Source: Kwoniella dejecticola CBS 10117 (taxonomy: Eukaryota; Basidiomycota; Tremellomycetes; Tremellales; Cryptococcaceae). From it: 64,000 bases of DNA. A model generated the notes under the pieces. That model saw only the letters and a program-made list of their open reading frames with translations. It made no database searches and was not told the origin of the DNA. The position numbers and the translations under genes are program-made. Of the stretch, positions 21,033 to 33,709 are shown piece after piece. The DNA lies in NCBI RefSeq assembly GCF_000512565.2, contig NC_089301.1, forward strand, positions 3,844,001-3,908,000, read 5' to 3'. Positions within the stretch are counted from its first letter, which is position 1, and every line of letters starts with the position of its first letter.

Positions 21033-23596
21033 ATGGGAGTAGCGGAGACATTGAAGAAGCGGACTGTATCGCCCTCTTCCTGGGTACTGCCCAAGGAAGA
21101 GTCGTGCATAGCTCCTGAAAATGTATGGAGCAACAAAGGTATATACGCGCTTTCCCATCAAGTTCGCCTTCGTCTTGTCAGCGTGTCAGTGAGCTGACTG
21201 GCTGTGAACAGACATGGACCCTGCACCAGAAGAACATCGACGTTGGACAGGTTGGACTTTTTTCACATGTCAGTAAAATCTATTCATCGGCGGAATACTT
21301 TTCCCTGCGAGTATTGCTTCGCATGCCGGTTCGTTCTGACCGGATGGGGACCACGCGTAGACTGGATATCCGATGTCATGTACCCCGCTCAATGGGCTAC
21401 AGTCGCGAGTTTCGTTGGAATGGGTCTTACATGGTGGGAGAGTTGCTTGGCTATCCTAGTAGGAGGTTTTTTGGTCGCTATCGTCATTACTGGTGAGTAC
21501 CCCTTGCTCGTAGCCTGATGTCATTCGAACCCACCATGGATCAGGAGGAGAGCTGACCTGTCAACGATTCAACGCAATAGCGAATGCCTATATCGGAGCT
21601 GTAGTGAGCTTACTGCAAGGTTACGTGTGTGATGCACAACTTGGAACTGACGTATCGACCACTCACGCAGCTCCACACGCCATTCGCAGTGACATCTAGA
21701 TCGGTGTATGGATATTGGGGATCCAAGTTCGTGGTGTTTTCGAGGATGGTGATCGCGTGTTTCTGGCTGTCCATCAATTCATGGTCGTAAGTTGTCCTTT
21801 CCACACCCTACGTCGTCCTCGTCAGATCTTGCCATCACCAGCCTTGATCGAACTTCGTCACGACCGAGAGATGCTGATCATATGGATGATTCGCTCATTG
21901 CAGCGGAGGTGTCTTCGTATCTTTGATGATCGAAGCTATCTGGCCACAATATGCACGACTCAAGAACTCCATTCCTGCGAGCCAAGGTGCTACTTCTCGT
22001 GATTTCTTGTCCTTCTTCTTGTTTTGGTAAGCGTGCTTCGATTTGACTGCGTAACATGGCTTCAGATATTGATGAGAGATGGGAATTCTAGGTTGCTGCA
22101 GTTGCCCTTCGTGTTCATCCACCCATCAAAGCTCAAGTGGGTATTCAATATCAAGGCGATCTTGGTTCCTGTCGTAGCTATCGGTACCCTTATCTACGTG
22201 AGCGTTCGATCCACTTTTTCCCTGTCATAGATCCAAGAAATTCGCTAACGATCAACCTCGATACAACACAGGCTGTCAAGAAAGCTGGACCTTTGGCCTC
22301 TGTCGCTCTATCAAGTCCGCCGGATCGGGTACCTGGAGGGTCTCAGAGGTTCATCGCGTTTATGTATTCGGTAACCGCCACGCAAGGTACCTGGGCGACG
22401 CTGAGTGAGTCGATCGGGCTGTTTGTTGCGTCCAGGTGACTTGTGCACCTTGTGAAGGTGTATAATAGCTTTTGGGCCAAAAAAGCTCACCTGTCATTCG
22501 CTAGGTATCAACGTCGGTGATTTCTCGCGATACTGCAAGAAGCCCTCTGCGACCTATGTCCAGATGTTCGCCATCCCAATCCTGTTCAGCGTTTTCAGTG
22601 TTTTCGCTGCTATCTCGGCTGCTTGCTTGAACACCGTTTACGGAACTTCCGACTCGTTCTATCAACCCTACGATATCATCGTGAGTCCATTACCAAGGCA
22701 ATCAGCCTTTGTTACGCAGAGCTAAGAGCTGACAAACAACCCAATTCTTCCGACACTCAGGCACTCTGGAACACCTCAGCTGGAGGTCGAGCCGCGATGT
22801 TCCTCGGATCGCTAATCTGGGCTTTGTCTAACGTCACTACCAACATCTCCGCAAATTCCATCTCCGCCGCCAACGACATGACATCCTTAGCACCGAAATA
22901 CATCAACATCAAGCGGGGTCAGATGATAGCTATCACTATCGGCGTATGGGGATTCGCCCCCTGGAAGGTATTGTCGACAGCTACGAATTTCATCACTTTC
23001 ATGGCCTCGTATTCGATCGTACTCGCTCCTATAGCCGTATTAATGGCTATCGACTTCTTCGTCGTCAAGAAAAAGAAGATCGACATTTACGAACTGTATA
23101 GACCCAAAGGGATTTATAGGTTTAGCGGAGGATGGAATTGGAGAGCTTATATAGCTTTGGTCGTGGCTATCGCACCGAATTTACCGGGTATGATCAATGC
23201 CATCAATAGTACAGTTAGCATCGGGAATATCCAGTATATTTACATGGTATCGAATATTGCGGGAGATGTCTGTGAGTTATTCAACTATCTCTTCAGTTTT
23301 TTCATTATTGAATTTTATCGAGATTTTTTGGACTGATGCGAACCCGTCAACACTGTACAGTCGCGATAATTATATATTTGGCATTGAACAAATTCTTCCC
23401 CGCCAGAGAAGCTCAGATCGAGGTAGCGGTACACGACCTCTTACCGATGTCGCCGAGTGGCTCGTTCGATAATCAGGGTGAATACCCAGTGACCTACTCT
23501 GGAGGGGTATCGTCTGGATCAGGCGAAGACAGGGAAAGGGAGAAGGAAGAGGAAGGGACTGGGTCTGCGTCTAAAGAAAGTAGATTCTCGGTTTAG
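21033..23596 (+). CDS. NCS1 nucleobase/allantoin-type permease
   Basis: A 12-span cation symporter of the NCS1 family (Fur-type: uracil, allantoin, uridine, thiamine carriers). Exon 1 (21033-21138) splices to give ENVWSNKDMDPAPEEHRRWTGW, the standard NCS1 entry. Next come FFTYWISD, created by a splice with a GTCAGT donor, LHTPFAVTSRSVYGYWGSKF, SWSGGVFVSLMIEAIWP, QLPFVFIHPSKLKWVF, the NVGDFSRYCK signature, and ANSISAANDMTSLAPKYINIKRGQ. The C-terminus is polar and acidic after FFPAREAQ. The substrate cannot be fixed without the residues of the binding site being compared. The gene is split by about nine introns and converges with the GST gene. Confidence 0.9.
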
Positions 23597-23787
23597 ACAG
23601 TAGTCCTCTTTTCGTTTTTCGGAGGATGATTACGGTACAGAGCAATATAATGATGCATCAGGCTGTCAGAACATTACTGCTCGATTATTGTATACAAATA
23701 CAGTCATTCATTCGCCTTTGTTTTTTTATTATACACTGTGCAATTACCTAACACCCATAATCCGCGATCCCATTCGCAAATCAAGTC

Positions 23788-25465
23788 TCATGGCAGACCT
23801 TGACCCCCTCTGGTCGCTTTCGCAACTTCCGACTGAGCTTCGTTCCTCAGATACCTGCGAGTTAGAGTAGCGTATGAGTAAACGTTCGTCTTAGCTTGAC
23901 AAAATATCACTCATTTGACACATTAGCGCATGACGTACCTGCCTAGAAGTTCCGTATAATATTCATCCTCTGAGCTCGTATTCTTGAGCGACTCGCGGTC
24001 TATCAACATGTAAAGTACCGTGAGCTCATGACATCAGCCTCAGAGAACCAAATCTTCGCCTTTGCCTTTTTCGTTCGTTTTTTCCCATTGTTCCCAATGT
24101 AATCTGAAAAATATTGCAGCGAAAGTAGAGTAGGCTTGATTCAACTTGACTCACCCATCAGCGTTCCTCGGTATTCCAACCATCCATGCCCCACTTGCCC
24201 CTCATCTAATGCTCTGTGCTCTACCAAATTGTAAAACCGCCTGACGAACGGCGCAATCGCCAGATCTACAGCTGTGAATTGTTCTCCGGCGAAATACGGG
24301 CCCTTGACTCGTTGGGCCAAAGTACGCAGTCCGGCGTACAGTTCTTCTCGCGCTTTGGACTGGTCAGAGGGGTCTTGGAATTGTTGGAGCTTGAAATAGG
24401 CTGGCAAGATTTTCTGTTCATTCAAAGCAAGGATCATAAGCATTCTCAATCAAATCAACGGGTATACGGTCCAAGCTCAAGTTGCCAAGCTTAAATTTCC
24501 TCCTGCATGATCTTCCAGCATGTCACATGGAATGACGAGACAGCAATTCACAGAACCCACCTTCGTGACGTGCTGGACGTTCAACCTGACCCAGCTCTTC
24601 TCATACGTATCACTAGGGTAGATGGATCTGCAAAAAATTATTCAGCTTCATATGTGATGGACAAAAGCCACATGCTTCCTAAGTCAAGGTCAATGTAAAG
24701 TTTGAGAAGGAGAAACTTACGGATGTTCATCACTACCAGGATACAAGTCTTCGATGTATTCCACCAGAACATCAGACTCGTATAATGCTTTACTTTTACC
24801 GTCTTTCGACTTGATCTCGATCGTAGGAACCAGTCCGAGGGGGTTTAGATCGAGAAAGTGTTTCTCTTTCTTGTATGGCTAAATAGTAGCACGGCAATCA
24901 GCATCAGTCAGTCATAACTTTTACTGAGGAGAGATGCATCCCAAGGGGATGGTTACTCTGCTGCTCATACCGTGATCGGATTACCGAATCCATATTCAGA
25001 CACTCACATTCACTTCATGGTATTGATAAGGGATCTTGCGCTCTTCCAAAGCCATCCAGATCCGCTTGAATCATACAATTATCAGCTTCAGACCGCACAA
25101 ACATACTGAATCGATTCCTCTAGAGATCTGGAGAAGGGCTCACGCACCTGGTTGAAAGGGCAAAACTGCAGTTCAAATCGGTCGCTGATCAGTTTTCGTT
25201 TCTCCCCTGGCTGCATTATAACGTGACAGGACGACAAGCATTTCATCGTAGCTGAGCTCACCCATCCACTCCAGAATATCAGAGCCTCCTCTTTCTGATG
25301 TTTATCGACAGTCTGTTTAGCTAGTCCGGTAGCTACCGAATGAATATTCTCGTCAGGCATCGGCATCTTGACTGGTCTCGTCGGAGTGAAATATCTCAAT
25401 TGTCTCGATTTTGGAGTGGGTCTAGTAGAAGCGAAGGAGCGTTTGGGCAGAAGAGGGAGAATCAT
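23788..25465 (-). CDS. Omega-like glutathione transferase
   Basis: A thiol transferase using glutathione. The thioredoxin-like N-domain shows FELQFCPFNQ then RVWMALEERKIPYQYHEVN, with the Cys at about residue 85 as the expected active-site residue of the omega class. NPLGLVPTIEIK holds the cis-Pro and LYESDVLVEYIEDLYP follows. The helical C-domain includes GPYFAGEQFTAVDLAIAPFVRRF, and the last exon reads YLRNEAQSEVAKATRGGQGLP, typical of fungal members. Several short introns. The first 34 residues are Arg/Ser-rich (MILPLLPKRSFASTRP) like a mitochondrial leader, and a second Met (MPMPDEN) could start a cytosolic form. It converges with the NCS1 gene about 190 bp away. Confidence 0.9.
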
Positions 25466-25805
25466 CAGAGTGTCAAATAATATAGAGAGATATTCCTCTG
25501 CAATGTACTCAAGCTACTGAATGGCAGCTGCTTTACTGAAAGAGATTATCAATCATTCTATACATGGTGCTACAGCATACAGTGACGATGGTCGACGTCA
25601 TGCGCATAATGCCAATTTCTTACGTGAACTTGAGCTGGTCAACCTCCACCAGGAGGATCTCCGTAATTTGCGGGAATTTGGTAGAGTATAGGCTGAATTC
25701 GACCTCCGTACATATGACAAAATGATACAAGTGTCGTAGGGAAAGATCATAGTAGTCATCCTGGACGACAATGAGGTAATAAGTTGATCATACCGATTCT
25801 ATGGA
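25466..25805. other. Intergenic, upstream of GST gene
   Basis: About 340 bp between two minus-strand genes. It should hold the GST promoter and the 3' UTR of the nuclease gene. I see no gene in it. Confidence 0.4.
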
Positions 25806-27818
25806 TTACCACGCCAGCTCGCACCCTATTGCCAGATGATCACTTGCACAAATACCTTTTCTAGGTAATCCTTCTCCCAGTTCTTCTATTTTCGGCGGCG
25901 CATATACAGATATAATTTCGGTTTCGGACGCGTTTTGAGCGGGAGGGAGTAAGAGGAGGTAGTCTGCGACCAGCATGATTGTCATTGTCGTCAGCGATCA
26001 ATTCTCTCCCGATATTGCCTTGTGCAGCAATTATACTTGAATGGGGACAGACTTACCCAATGTCAGCCTGAAAAGAGGCGTGAAACAAGTGTACGCCGGT
26101 TCTCCTCGTCCAACTACTTCACCTTGACCTTGAATATGCTCGAAACCCCCTCTGTTTCCAAAGGTTTGTCCATCGCTCCAGTCGGTATTTCCATAAGCGC
26201 TCTTTGCGCCCTTTTGGGGCGATATATCCCTCATGGCACTGACAAGCTCTTCTACCGATAAGATCCCATCATCGTCTCTAGGCGGTCTGGTGTTTGCTAT
26301 GCTTCTCTCGTTATTATCTGGTAACTCTCCTTCTCCTTCTCCTCCACCTTCACCCTCTCCTTCGCCTTCATCATCCTCTCTGGCAGCGGGGGTATTGCTT
26401 CCGGTGGCCGCATTCGATGACGATGATTGGGGCAATTCGGAAGAAGGAGATATCTTGGTCACGCTATCGTGCACGATCCTGGACGAAGTGATCTCGTCCA
26501 CCATAGCTTGAGGTAAAGGGTTATGAGGGGATATGAGCAGTTGATAAGTGGCTTCGGAGGGCTGCGTATTCAGATCTATTCGAGACACGTTAGAGATTAG
26601 CGAATGCCCAGGTGATTGAGCAGATATCAGCTGAGAGAGAGAGGAATGGTATATACCTCCGGCGAATATTGCTGGCCAGGAATCACATTCATTGTCGGCT
26701 TGGAACTGCCGTATATTGCGGAGCAGGATAATGGATTGTCGGACTCGTTCGTAGGCGTATCTGTAATCGTAAATATCAGAAAGCAAGCTCTGGAGGGATA
26801 CCGGTGAATCGAGACTTACTTTGGATGCCAGAAGCTGAAGGATCAATTGGATGAATCAACATGCGTGTCCGTTGAACATCAGCTGACATGGAATATCACT
26901 CACAGATGTGTCGTAGCAATCACTATACCCCTCCCATTCCCATCAACCTCCTCAAGGGCAGCTATCAATCCTACATTCTTCGTTTGTCTACTACCGCCTC
27001 GCCACCTTGCTCCATCATCTTCTTGCCTCGAATGAGACAGCGGCTCTTCGTCCAAGTGTATGAGCTTGGTAGATCTGACAAAAAATTTCGATGTTCTGTA
27101 GAAGATGACGAGACCATGCAGTTTGCCTGGTCCGGAGCCTTTTATGGGGGTATGGTGAGGTAATGACGTGGAGTACTCCTTGACTCGATCGCATTCCTAT
27201 ACATGCATAGACTCAAATCAGTTCGCGCTTCCGGTTAGTCTTATATGTGTAACAAGGGCCGGGAACAGCAACGCAGTGCCATTTGATGGAGGAACAGTGG
27301 TGAACCGACCTGTAAGCATATTATATCGGCCTGAGAATGATATTCCAATTCCGCAAGGAGCATAGCCTTTCTATCTGACCATCGCAAGCAGTCTGAGCCG
27401 GGGAAGAGCTCTCGTCCTGCTCATCTCGCTCATATCAGTAGGGTACAAGCTATCCAGCTGACCTGGGAAGGACGACTTACGGACAAGCGTTTGAGCGAGG
27501 ATCTGCTCGGACGCTGTTCAGCTTGTTCGGCCTATGTGCACAAATACATGCGAGACTCACATTCCAAGTAACGATCTTGACTCTCTCTTTCCCTGAGCCT
27601 TCATTCGCTCCAACAGATACCCAATCTCGCTTTAAGAATCTCCTTCTTTCAATTTCCATTTTCTGTTCGTCGCTCAACTCTGATTTACCATCCGCTAAAG
27701 ACTTCTTTTTCGCTAATTTCGCTGCTTTCCGCTCTGCTGCTTTAGCAATCTGCTCAGGTGTAAGATTGGGTGGTGCAGGCATCTTGGTGAATGGTACCTT
27801 GCTCAGTCGTATTCTCAT
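25806..27818 (-). CDS. Endonuclease/exonuclease/phosphatase protein, Ngl2/Ccr4-like
   Basis: A Mg-dependent RNA 3' exonuclease/deadenylase-like enzyme of the EEP fold. A basic N-terminus (AERKAAKLAKKKSLADGKSE) precedes VKIVTWNILAQTLVRRELFPGSDCLRWSDRK (joined over two splices), the ICLQECDR motif with the metal-binding Glu, HGLVIFYRTS, IATTHLFWHPK and IFAGDLNTQPSEATYQ, and the C-terminal SDHLAIGCELAW with the catalytic Asp-His. LFWHPK is encoded by a 15-nt exon at 26820-26834. Between the DLN and SDH motifs lies a long insert with an EGEGEGGGEGEGE tract, probably disordered. One intron (27309-27197) starts with an unusual GTCGGT donor. Fungal relatives process 5.8S rRNA (Ngl2) or act in mitochondria (Ngl1); which applies is unclear. 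A second Met at MPAPPN is an alternative start. Confidence 0.88.
26820..26834 (-). other. 15-nt microexon in the nuclease gene
   Basis: The exon is flanked by an AG acceptor and a GTAAGT donor. It restores the THLFWHPK motif conserved in the Ccr4/Ngl family, which would be broken without it. Confidence 0.75.
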
Positions 27819-28280
27819 GTATCGTTAATGAACTCGTAAAGAGGAATAGAGTGATTACAATAAGGTGAGATGGACCAGGTAAGTGGAGGAGATTTGGCTG
27901 TGGCGTTTGAGTCGACTTGGCTCATCGGCGGATCCGCACAATCTATCGTCATTTCGCCTATTGTCATCATTCATCCGTTGCTCGACCTGGGTCAGTCATT
28001 CTTTTGATATGAGTTCATAATCTTCGCAGAAGGATGCAATCTGTAGGACAGGCTTTGAGATGCATTCTGATCTCCAAGATATGAGGGGAGTGAGATGATA
28101 TCGGCGAAACTCGGTTCGAAGTCCGACCTGCCAAAGCCACGTGGTTTCTCGGATATCCCACTGGAGATTTCATCGAAAAAGTCAGAAAATCATAGCAATC
28201 AAGTAAGTCCTCTATGTTCAATAGCAAGCTATAGATCCTCGAAGTGCAGCTTCGTAGAACACGAGTGCTCTGTAGCTATC
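27819..28280. other. Divergent promoter region, nuclease/CLU1
   Basis: A 460-bp shared upstream region. No gene is supported. A GGTTCGAAGTCC string near 28104 looks like a tRNA T-arm but lacks the pairing and the other arms. Confidence 0.45.
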
Positions 28281-31200
28281 ATGTCCGAACAGGCGGAACA
28301 ACAGCAGGCTCAGCAGCCTGATGCTCAAGTCATAGCAGCTCAGGATGTCGCTCAGGTCGATGGTGAAGACAAGGTAGAGGAACAGCAGGAGGCTGCTACC
28401 TGTAAGTGACAAACTTCCTCACTTTCCCTTCCTTGCAGTTGCAGTGGCAATAGCTCACATTGGCAACCAGTACCTCCTGTAACCATCCAGTTCCCTTCTC
28501 CTACATGTTCTCGTACCGTTCCGAAACCGACAGAACCATCGGAACCCCGAGACAGACTCACCGTCTACCCTCAACCGAGCGAGACTGTTCAAGACATCAA
28601 ACTCTTGATTAATGATTGGATAGGAGCTTACTGGCTTGGTCCATACTCCCTCCGTCTTCCTTTTGTCAAGGGCTCAGATGGCAGAGGGATCGTATACACA
28701 AAGAAAGAAGATCTCAGCGAAATCAGAGCCGGAGAGAAATTGAACGAATGGTTGGAAATCCAAGATGCCTTCGCTCATATCGAAGAGGACGGCGAGAGGA
28801 CTTTGGAGGTCGTCAGGGGTAAGTGCAGGCAGGCCTTTCTGATTTCATCCTCCATCTCAGAGTCACTGACTACGTCTTCGTAATGACAGAACCATACGGA
28901 GAATTCACCGCTCGACAATCGGTCCTCAGATTACTTGAACTCATAGCGCCTGTCGGCTCTACCGCCACTACCACTTCCACTTCGCTCGCTCTTCAAGCCG
29001 GATCAACAATCTTTGAATCTGTCCGAGATGGAGTGCTCTCTTCGAGCGGTGAGACGCAGTACGAGGAGGTAGAAGTGTCATTACCCAGCGGAAGAAAGGG
29101 TAAAGGTGGTAAAAAGGAGTTGGTCAAGGTTAAGAGAGCTATATCCAACGAAAAATCGCATGCTTTCTCCGACTGGACCGGTGACTCGTCGACGAGTACG
29201 AAGCTTGCGGACTTGCCTTTCAGCCAATCGCCGTTGGAGATCCTCCCTTGCCTGAAATCGATACAGATTTCGCCATTCAACCCTCCTCCACCTCACCTCC
29301 GTCAACTAGGCCACCAACTGTATCTTCAAGTTGCTTTGTTAGAAGGTGAAACAGTTACAATCATATGTACTACCAGAGGATGGTTCGTCTCGAAGTCAAA
29401 TGTCAATCAATTCGACCCTGCACCCAAATCAGAGAACACTGCACCCACTCATTCGTTGATCGATCTCCTGCATTTCCTCTCACCACTTTTCTCAGAGAGG
29501 ATATCCAAGCTCTCACCTCTATCTGTCGAGCCTCCTTCTCTCGACCCCATATCCACCGTAGCTATCCCTCAAGCCGAACCAGCGTACCCATGGCTCGCCA
29601 ATGTACCGAAGCCCGCTACCTCCGCCGAGATGCTCAGAACCCAACTGGCTTTCCTTCATACCGGAGCCTACGGAGCAGATAATGTTGACGCTGCTCGAGA
29701 CTGGAATGAGGAGATCCAAGGCATTCGGGAGCTTCCTAGAAGTACCATGCAAGAACGAGTTTTCAGGGAAAAGATGTTGCAGAAGATCTGGGCTGAATTT
29801 GACCAGGCTGCTGTCAGAGCTGTGCAAACCGTCTCCGTGAGTGATTCCTTCATTCGGTCTTCGTGTCCCTTATCAAAAATCGTGAGCGAATTATCAGTCG
29901 ATACTGATCTTTGCACTATATAGCGAGGCGACATCCCCGCCATCAACCCTTCGGAAGACCCCAAAGCTCATATGTATCTCCAATCCAACATCTTCATCAC
30001 TCAGGGGGACTCTGACGCTCTCAACGCATACGGACACCTTGGAGGCGATGCAGCTATGAGAATATCTCACGGCAAAGACGCAGTTGGTGTCAAGCTCCTC
30101 AACAAGATCGACATCGATGGACTTTATATGCTTGGGCACACTATCGTCGACTGGCAGGGCAAACGATGGATCTGTCAATCCATCTTACCTGGAATCTTCT
30201 CTAATCGAAGAAAGGAGGACGACGACGAGGAAGCATCCGCACCAACCGCTGAAGAGTCCGAAGGCCAAAAGAAGGAAGATTGGGTTAAAGTCGGAGACTC
30301 GCCTAAATCCTCGAAAGGCGACGAAGCTGATAAATCGGCTGAGATCGAAGTCAGCGCGGAAGTCGATGGAGAAAGTGAGAACCCGATGATGATCTACGGT
30401 TTAGATTCGGAGAAGCCAACCTCGATACATTGGGACAGAACCACGCATAAATTGATGTCACAAATCGGACAGGCCCTAAGATTAGCTGCCCACAAGGTCA
30501 AAGATGGAAAAGGGGAAGAATTCGAATTCTACGCCAGTTCCGAAGTCAAAGGTTTGAAGGGTACAGATGGTCGACGATACTTGCTTGATGCTCAACGATT
30601 GTCGCTTGTCGATATTGAATGGCTGGAGAAGGACTACATCAATGAGAATGGCACATACCCTCATAGACTCGCTCTGCTTCGACCCGAGCTGCTGGAAACT
30701 TTCTGGGAATCAGAGCTGAAGAGATGGGCCAGAGGGGTAGCGGACAAAGCTCAAGCTAAGAAGAATGACGAGGCCTCGAAAGAGGCTGGTCCATCGACAG
30801 CGGAGAAATCCGAAGAAGCGCCTACTGCCGACGCTGAGGCGCCCAAGGAGGAGCAATCGCCTGCAGCTGAAGCTGCGGCTGCTCACCGAGCGGAAGAGGA
30901 GAAACCCCTTGACGCAAGCGTGGTCGGCGATATCAAGCAATTCGAGCTCAAATTCAACCCAGATGCGTTCGTTGACCAGATTCCTCCCAAGGACGGTGAA
31001 AGCGATCAATCCTTCTTACCTGCAACCATCAACGACGAGTCCGACCCATCCGTCAAGGCTGTTAGGGACGCCTCGGTCTTCCTGAGATCCATCGCTATAC
31101 CTGCTGTCGTTTTGGATGTCCTCACCGGCAATACTACCGGATTGATGGACGGGGCATCCCTCACGAAGCACTTGCATGGACGAGGTATCAACATGCGATA

Positions 31201-33131
31201 CCTAGGTCATTTAGCTTCTACCATCAAGCAATTCTCGGCTGGATCAGATGGTGAGGAGAGGAAGGAGACCGGGCATCTCGCTACTTTGAAGGTGAGTCTG
31301 TGCTGGTATATCTCTCAACCAATGTTGCAAAGGACTGACCACCTAATGTGACTTTCTAGACCATCGTCATCCAAGAAATGATCTTCCGAGCCTCCAAGCA
31401 CATCCTTCGATCCCTCATTGCCAACCTTCAACCCGAAACTACGACTTTTGCCATTTCCCACTTCCTCAATTGTCTTCTTGGTACCTCTTACAACCCTTCG
31501 CCAACTTCCTCCTTCACTCCTATCGGCGTTTCTGAAAGGGAAGACATACCGGAGTACACTAAACTCACTCCCGAGTCTTTGCGAAAGTCCATATTCGAGG
31601 AGATCCAGTCCAGGTACAGGTTCAGCCTCGAAGAGTCGTTCTTCGAGGAAGGTTTGAAGAAGCGACAATTGCTCAGGGAGCTAGCTGTTCGTTTCGGATT
31701 CCAACTCGCCCAACGAGAATACCTCTTCGACAAAGATCAAGAAGCTGTCAGCGGGAACGAGGACGAGAAGGAAGGTAAAAAGGACAAGAAGGCCAAGAAG
31801 ACCAAGGTGCCTTCGGTCAAGCGAGCCCACACTTTCGAGCCTGAGGATGTTTTGACCTTGGTACCTATAGTCAAGTCTACTGCTCCTACGGTAAGTATTC
31901 TTCGCCTTTCTATTCATGATTGGCAAGATGCTGATAATTTGCATCACAGGTCACCGTCGCGGAAGAGATCCTTGAAGCTGGAAGAAACACCATCAACAGA
32001 GGATCGGTGGATCTCGGTCTCGAGTTCATGTTGGAAGGATTGCAGCTTTACGAGAACATTCACTCCGTCATCCATCCAGCAGTCGCAGCGGTATACAACC
32101 AATACTCTCAAGCTGTTCACCAATTAGCCAGACTGAAGATACAGCAAGTCGCCGCTGCTGCTCAACAAGAAGGATCCAACACCGACCCCGATCAGCCTCT
32201 TGGCTTGGACATCTCCACCGCGCTTCGACTCCAGCGACAAGCAATCATCATCGCTGAACGGACACTCGGTGTGTACCATCACGAGACTGCCGGATACTAC
32301 TTCAACCTTGCTATGTTGGAAAACCTCGAAGGGAATGCTCAACCGGCTCTTCGATACTTCCGACACGTGCTCAAGCTGTGGGACATCATTCACGGTCCCG
32401 ATCATGCCGAGATCAATGTCGTTCTCAGTAACGCAGGAGTCGTCCTTCAAGCCATCAACGAGACTGGCCTTGCTCTCGCTTTGCAGAAACAAGCATACGA
32501 GTCAACCTTGTCGCTCTTCGGCGATGCGCACCTCCAGACGGGTCAATCGCTACATCAACTCACTCAATCACACTTCTTAGCTGCAGACATGGCTTCTGCT
32601 TTGTCCACCTCAGAGAAAGCTTTGGCCATCTTCAATTCGCGATTGGGCGAAGATCACGCTCAGACCAAGGAAGTGAAGAAGAACGTCGATCTGCTTACAG
32701 CGGTGATGAACAATGTTGAAAAACAGAAAGAGAGGAATGAGCAAATGAAGAAGGAATCGCAGGAAAGACTGAAAGCTGCCAAAGAAAGGCTCTCGTTGGG
32801 CTCAAACGTTGCCGGAAAACGAAGACTCGGATCTACCTTGAACGGGGCGGCTGGACCTAACGGAGTAAGGATAGTTGACCCAGCTACTCTAGCTGCTGCC
32901 GCCGCCGCTGCCGGGCACCCTATCGATGTCAATGGACAAGCCCCGGCCACTGCGGCCACCACTGATGGTGGGGCTGCCGCAGCTGAAGGATCGAACGTCG
33001 GTGCGAGAGGCACGGAGAGTGTAGAAGATCTAGTCAGATTCATCCAGGGTCAACAGGTACCAAGTGCCTCTGCCGCTAGAAGGGGTAAAAATGCTCTGAG
33101 GGGTAAACGAAGGACAGGTGCCAAGCGATAG
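28281..33131 (+). CDS. CLU1: Clustered mitochondria protein CLU1 (TIF31)
   Basis: A large cytosolic protein needed for normal mitochondrial distribution, also reported with eIF3 and as an RNA-binding protein in other species. Exons 28281-28401, 28471-28818, 28890-29836, 29924-31291, 31360-31890 and 31950-33131 keep frame throughout and give 1498 residues, near the usual 1200-1500. Seen: a Gln/Ala-rich N-terminus; the ubiquitin-like N-domain (TVQDIKLLINDWIGAYW); the central Clu domain including NIFITQGDSDALNAYGH and LNKIDIDGLYMLGHTIVDWQG; an acidic Ala/Glu-rich linker; then the C-terminal TPR array (RQAIIIAERTLGVYHHETA, LKLWDIIHGPDHAEI, AYESTLSLFGDAHLQTGQS, LAIFNSRLGEDHAQT) and a basic tail ending in GKRRTGAKR. 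Nothing is missing. Confidence 0.97.
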
Positions 33132-33709
33132 GTGGTCAGTTTCGGGAACGTACAACCAAAACAATATAAGGAACGTCAAAAATCATTCAAATTAGCATAG
33201 TCAGATCTACAACACCATTCCGGCTGTTCTTGCATTTTCCCATCATACAGTATTACAGGCAGGACCATACACACATATACATATACAACGAGGTAAAAGT
33301 ACATAACGCACTACTCTGGACATGCACAAATAGTCTCAGCCTACTTTGGCCATATATGACATAGGGAAAATCCATAACCTAGCTCCCGGAACGAACGAAT
33401 GTCACATGATTGTGGACCGTTACGCTGGAATCGCGGGAAGGGGAGGGAAGTAACGTCATTCTGATCGATCCAGATCGCCATACGGTCATCATCGTGTTCT
33501 GGTTCGTTGGCCAATTTGCAATTTCATGGTACTATCACGAGCACATGAGGTCTGCTTGCTATTCTGAATCATGCAGGGGGTGATAAATGCAAAGTCAGCT
33601 GCTTTGGTGGTCCAATCGTGATTCGCACTTTGTGTTTGTTGAGATGTTCATATCTCTCCTCTTTGATTCAGCTTACCCACTTCTTACACTGAGTTGAGCT
33701 TGAAACACA
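33132..33709. other. Intergenic, CLU1 to DUF2231 gene
   Basis: About 580 bp holding the CLU1 3' UTR and the promoter of the next gene. Short AC-rich repeats (CACACATATACATATAC) lie near 33270. No gene seen. Confidence 0.4.

Noticed and set aside
26233..26511. Plus-strand Ser/Pro-rich frame
   Set aside because: It is the antisense shadow of the Gly-Glu repeat region in the minus-strand nuclease gene.
28095..28125. GGTTCGAAGTCC resembling a tRNA T-arm
   Set aside because: The flanking bases do not pair into a 5-bp stem, and no anticodon arm or acceptor stem is found nearby.
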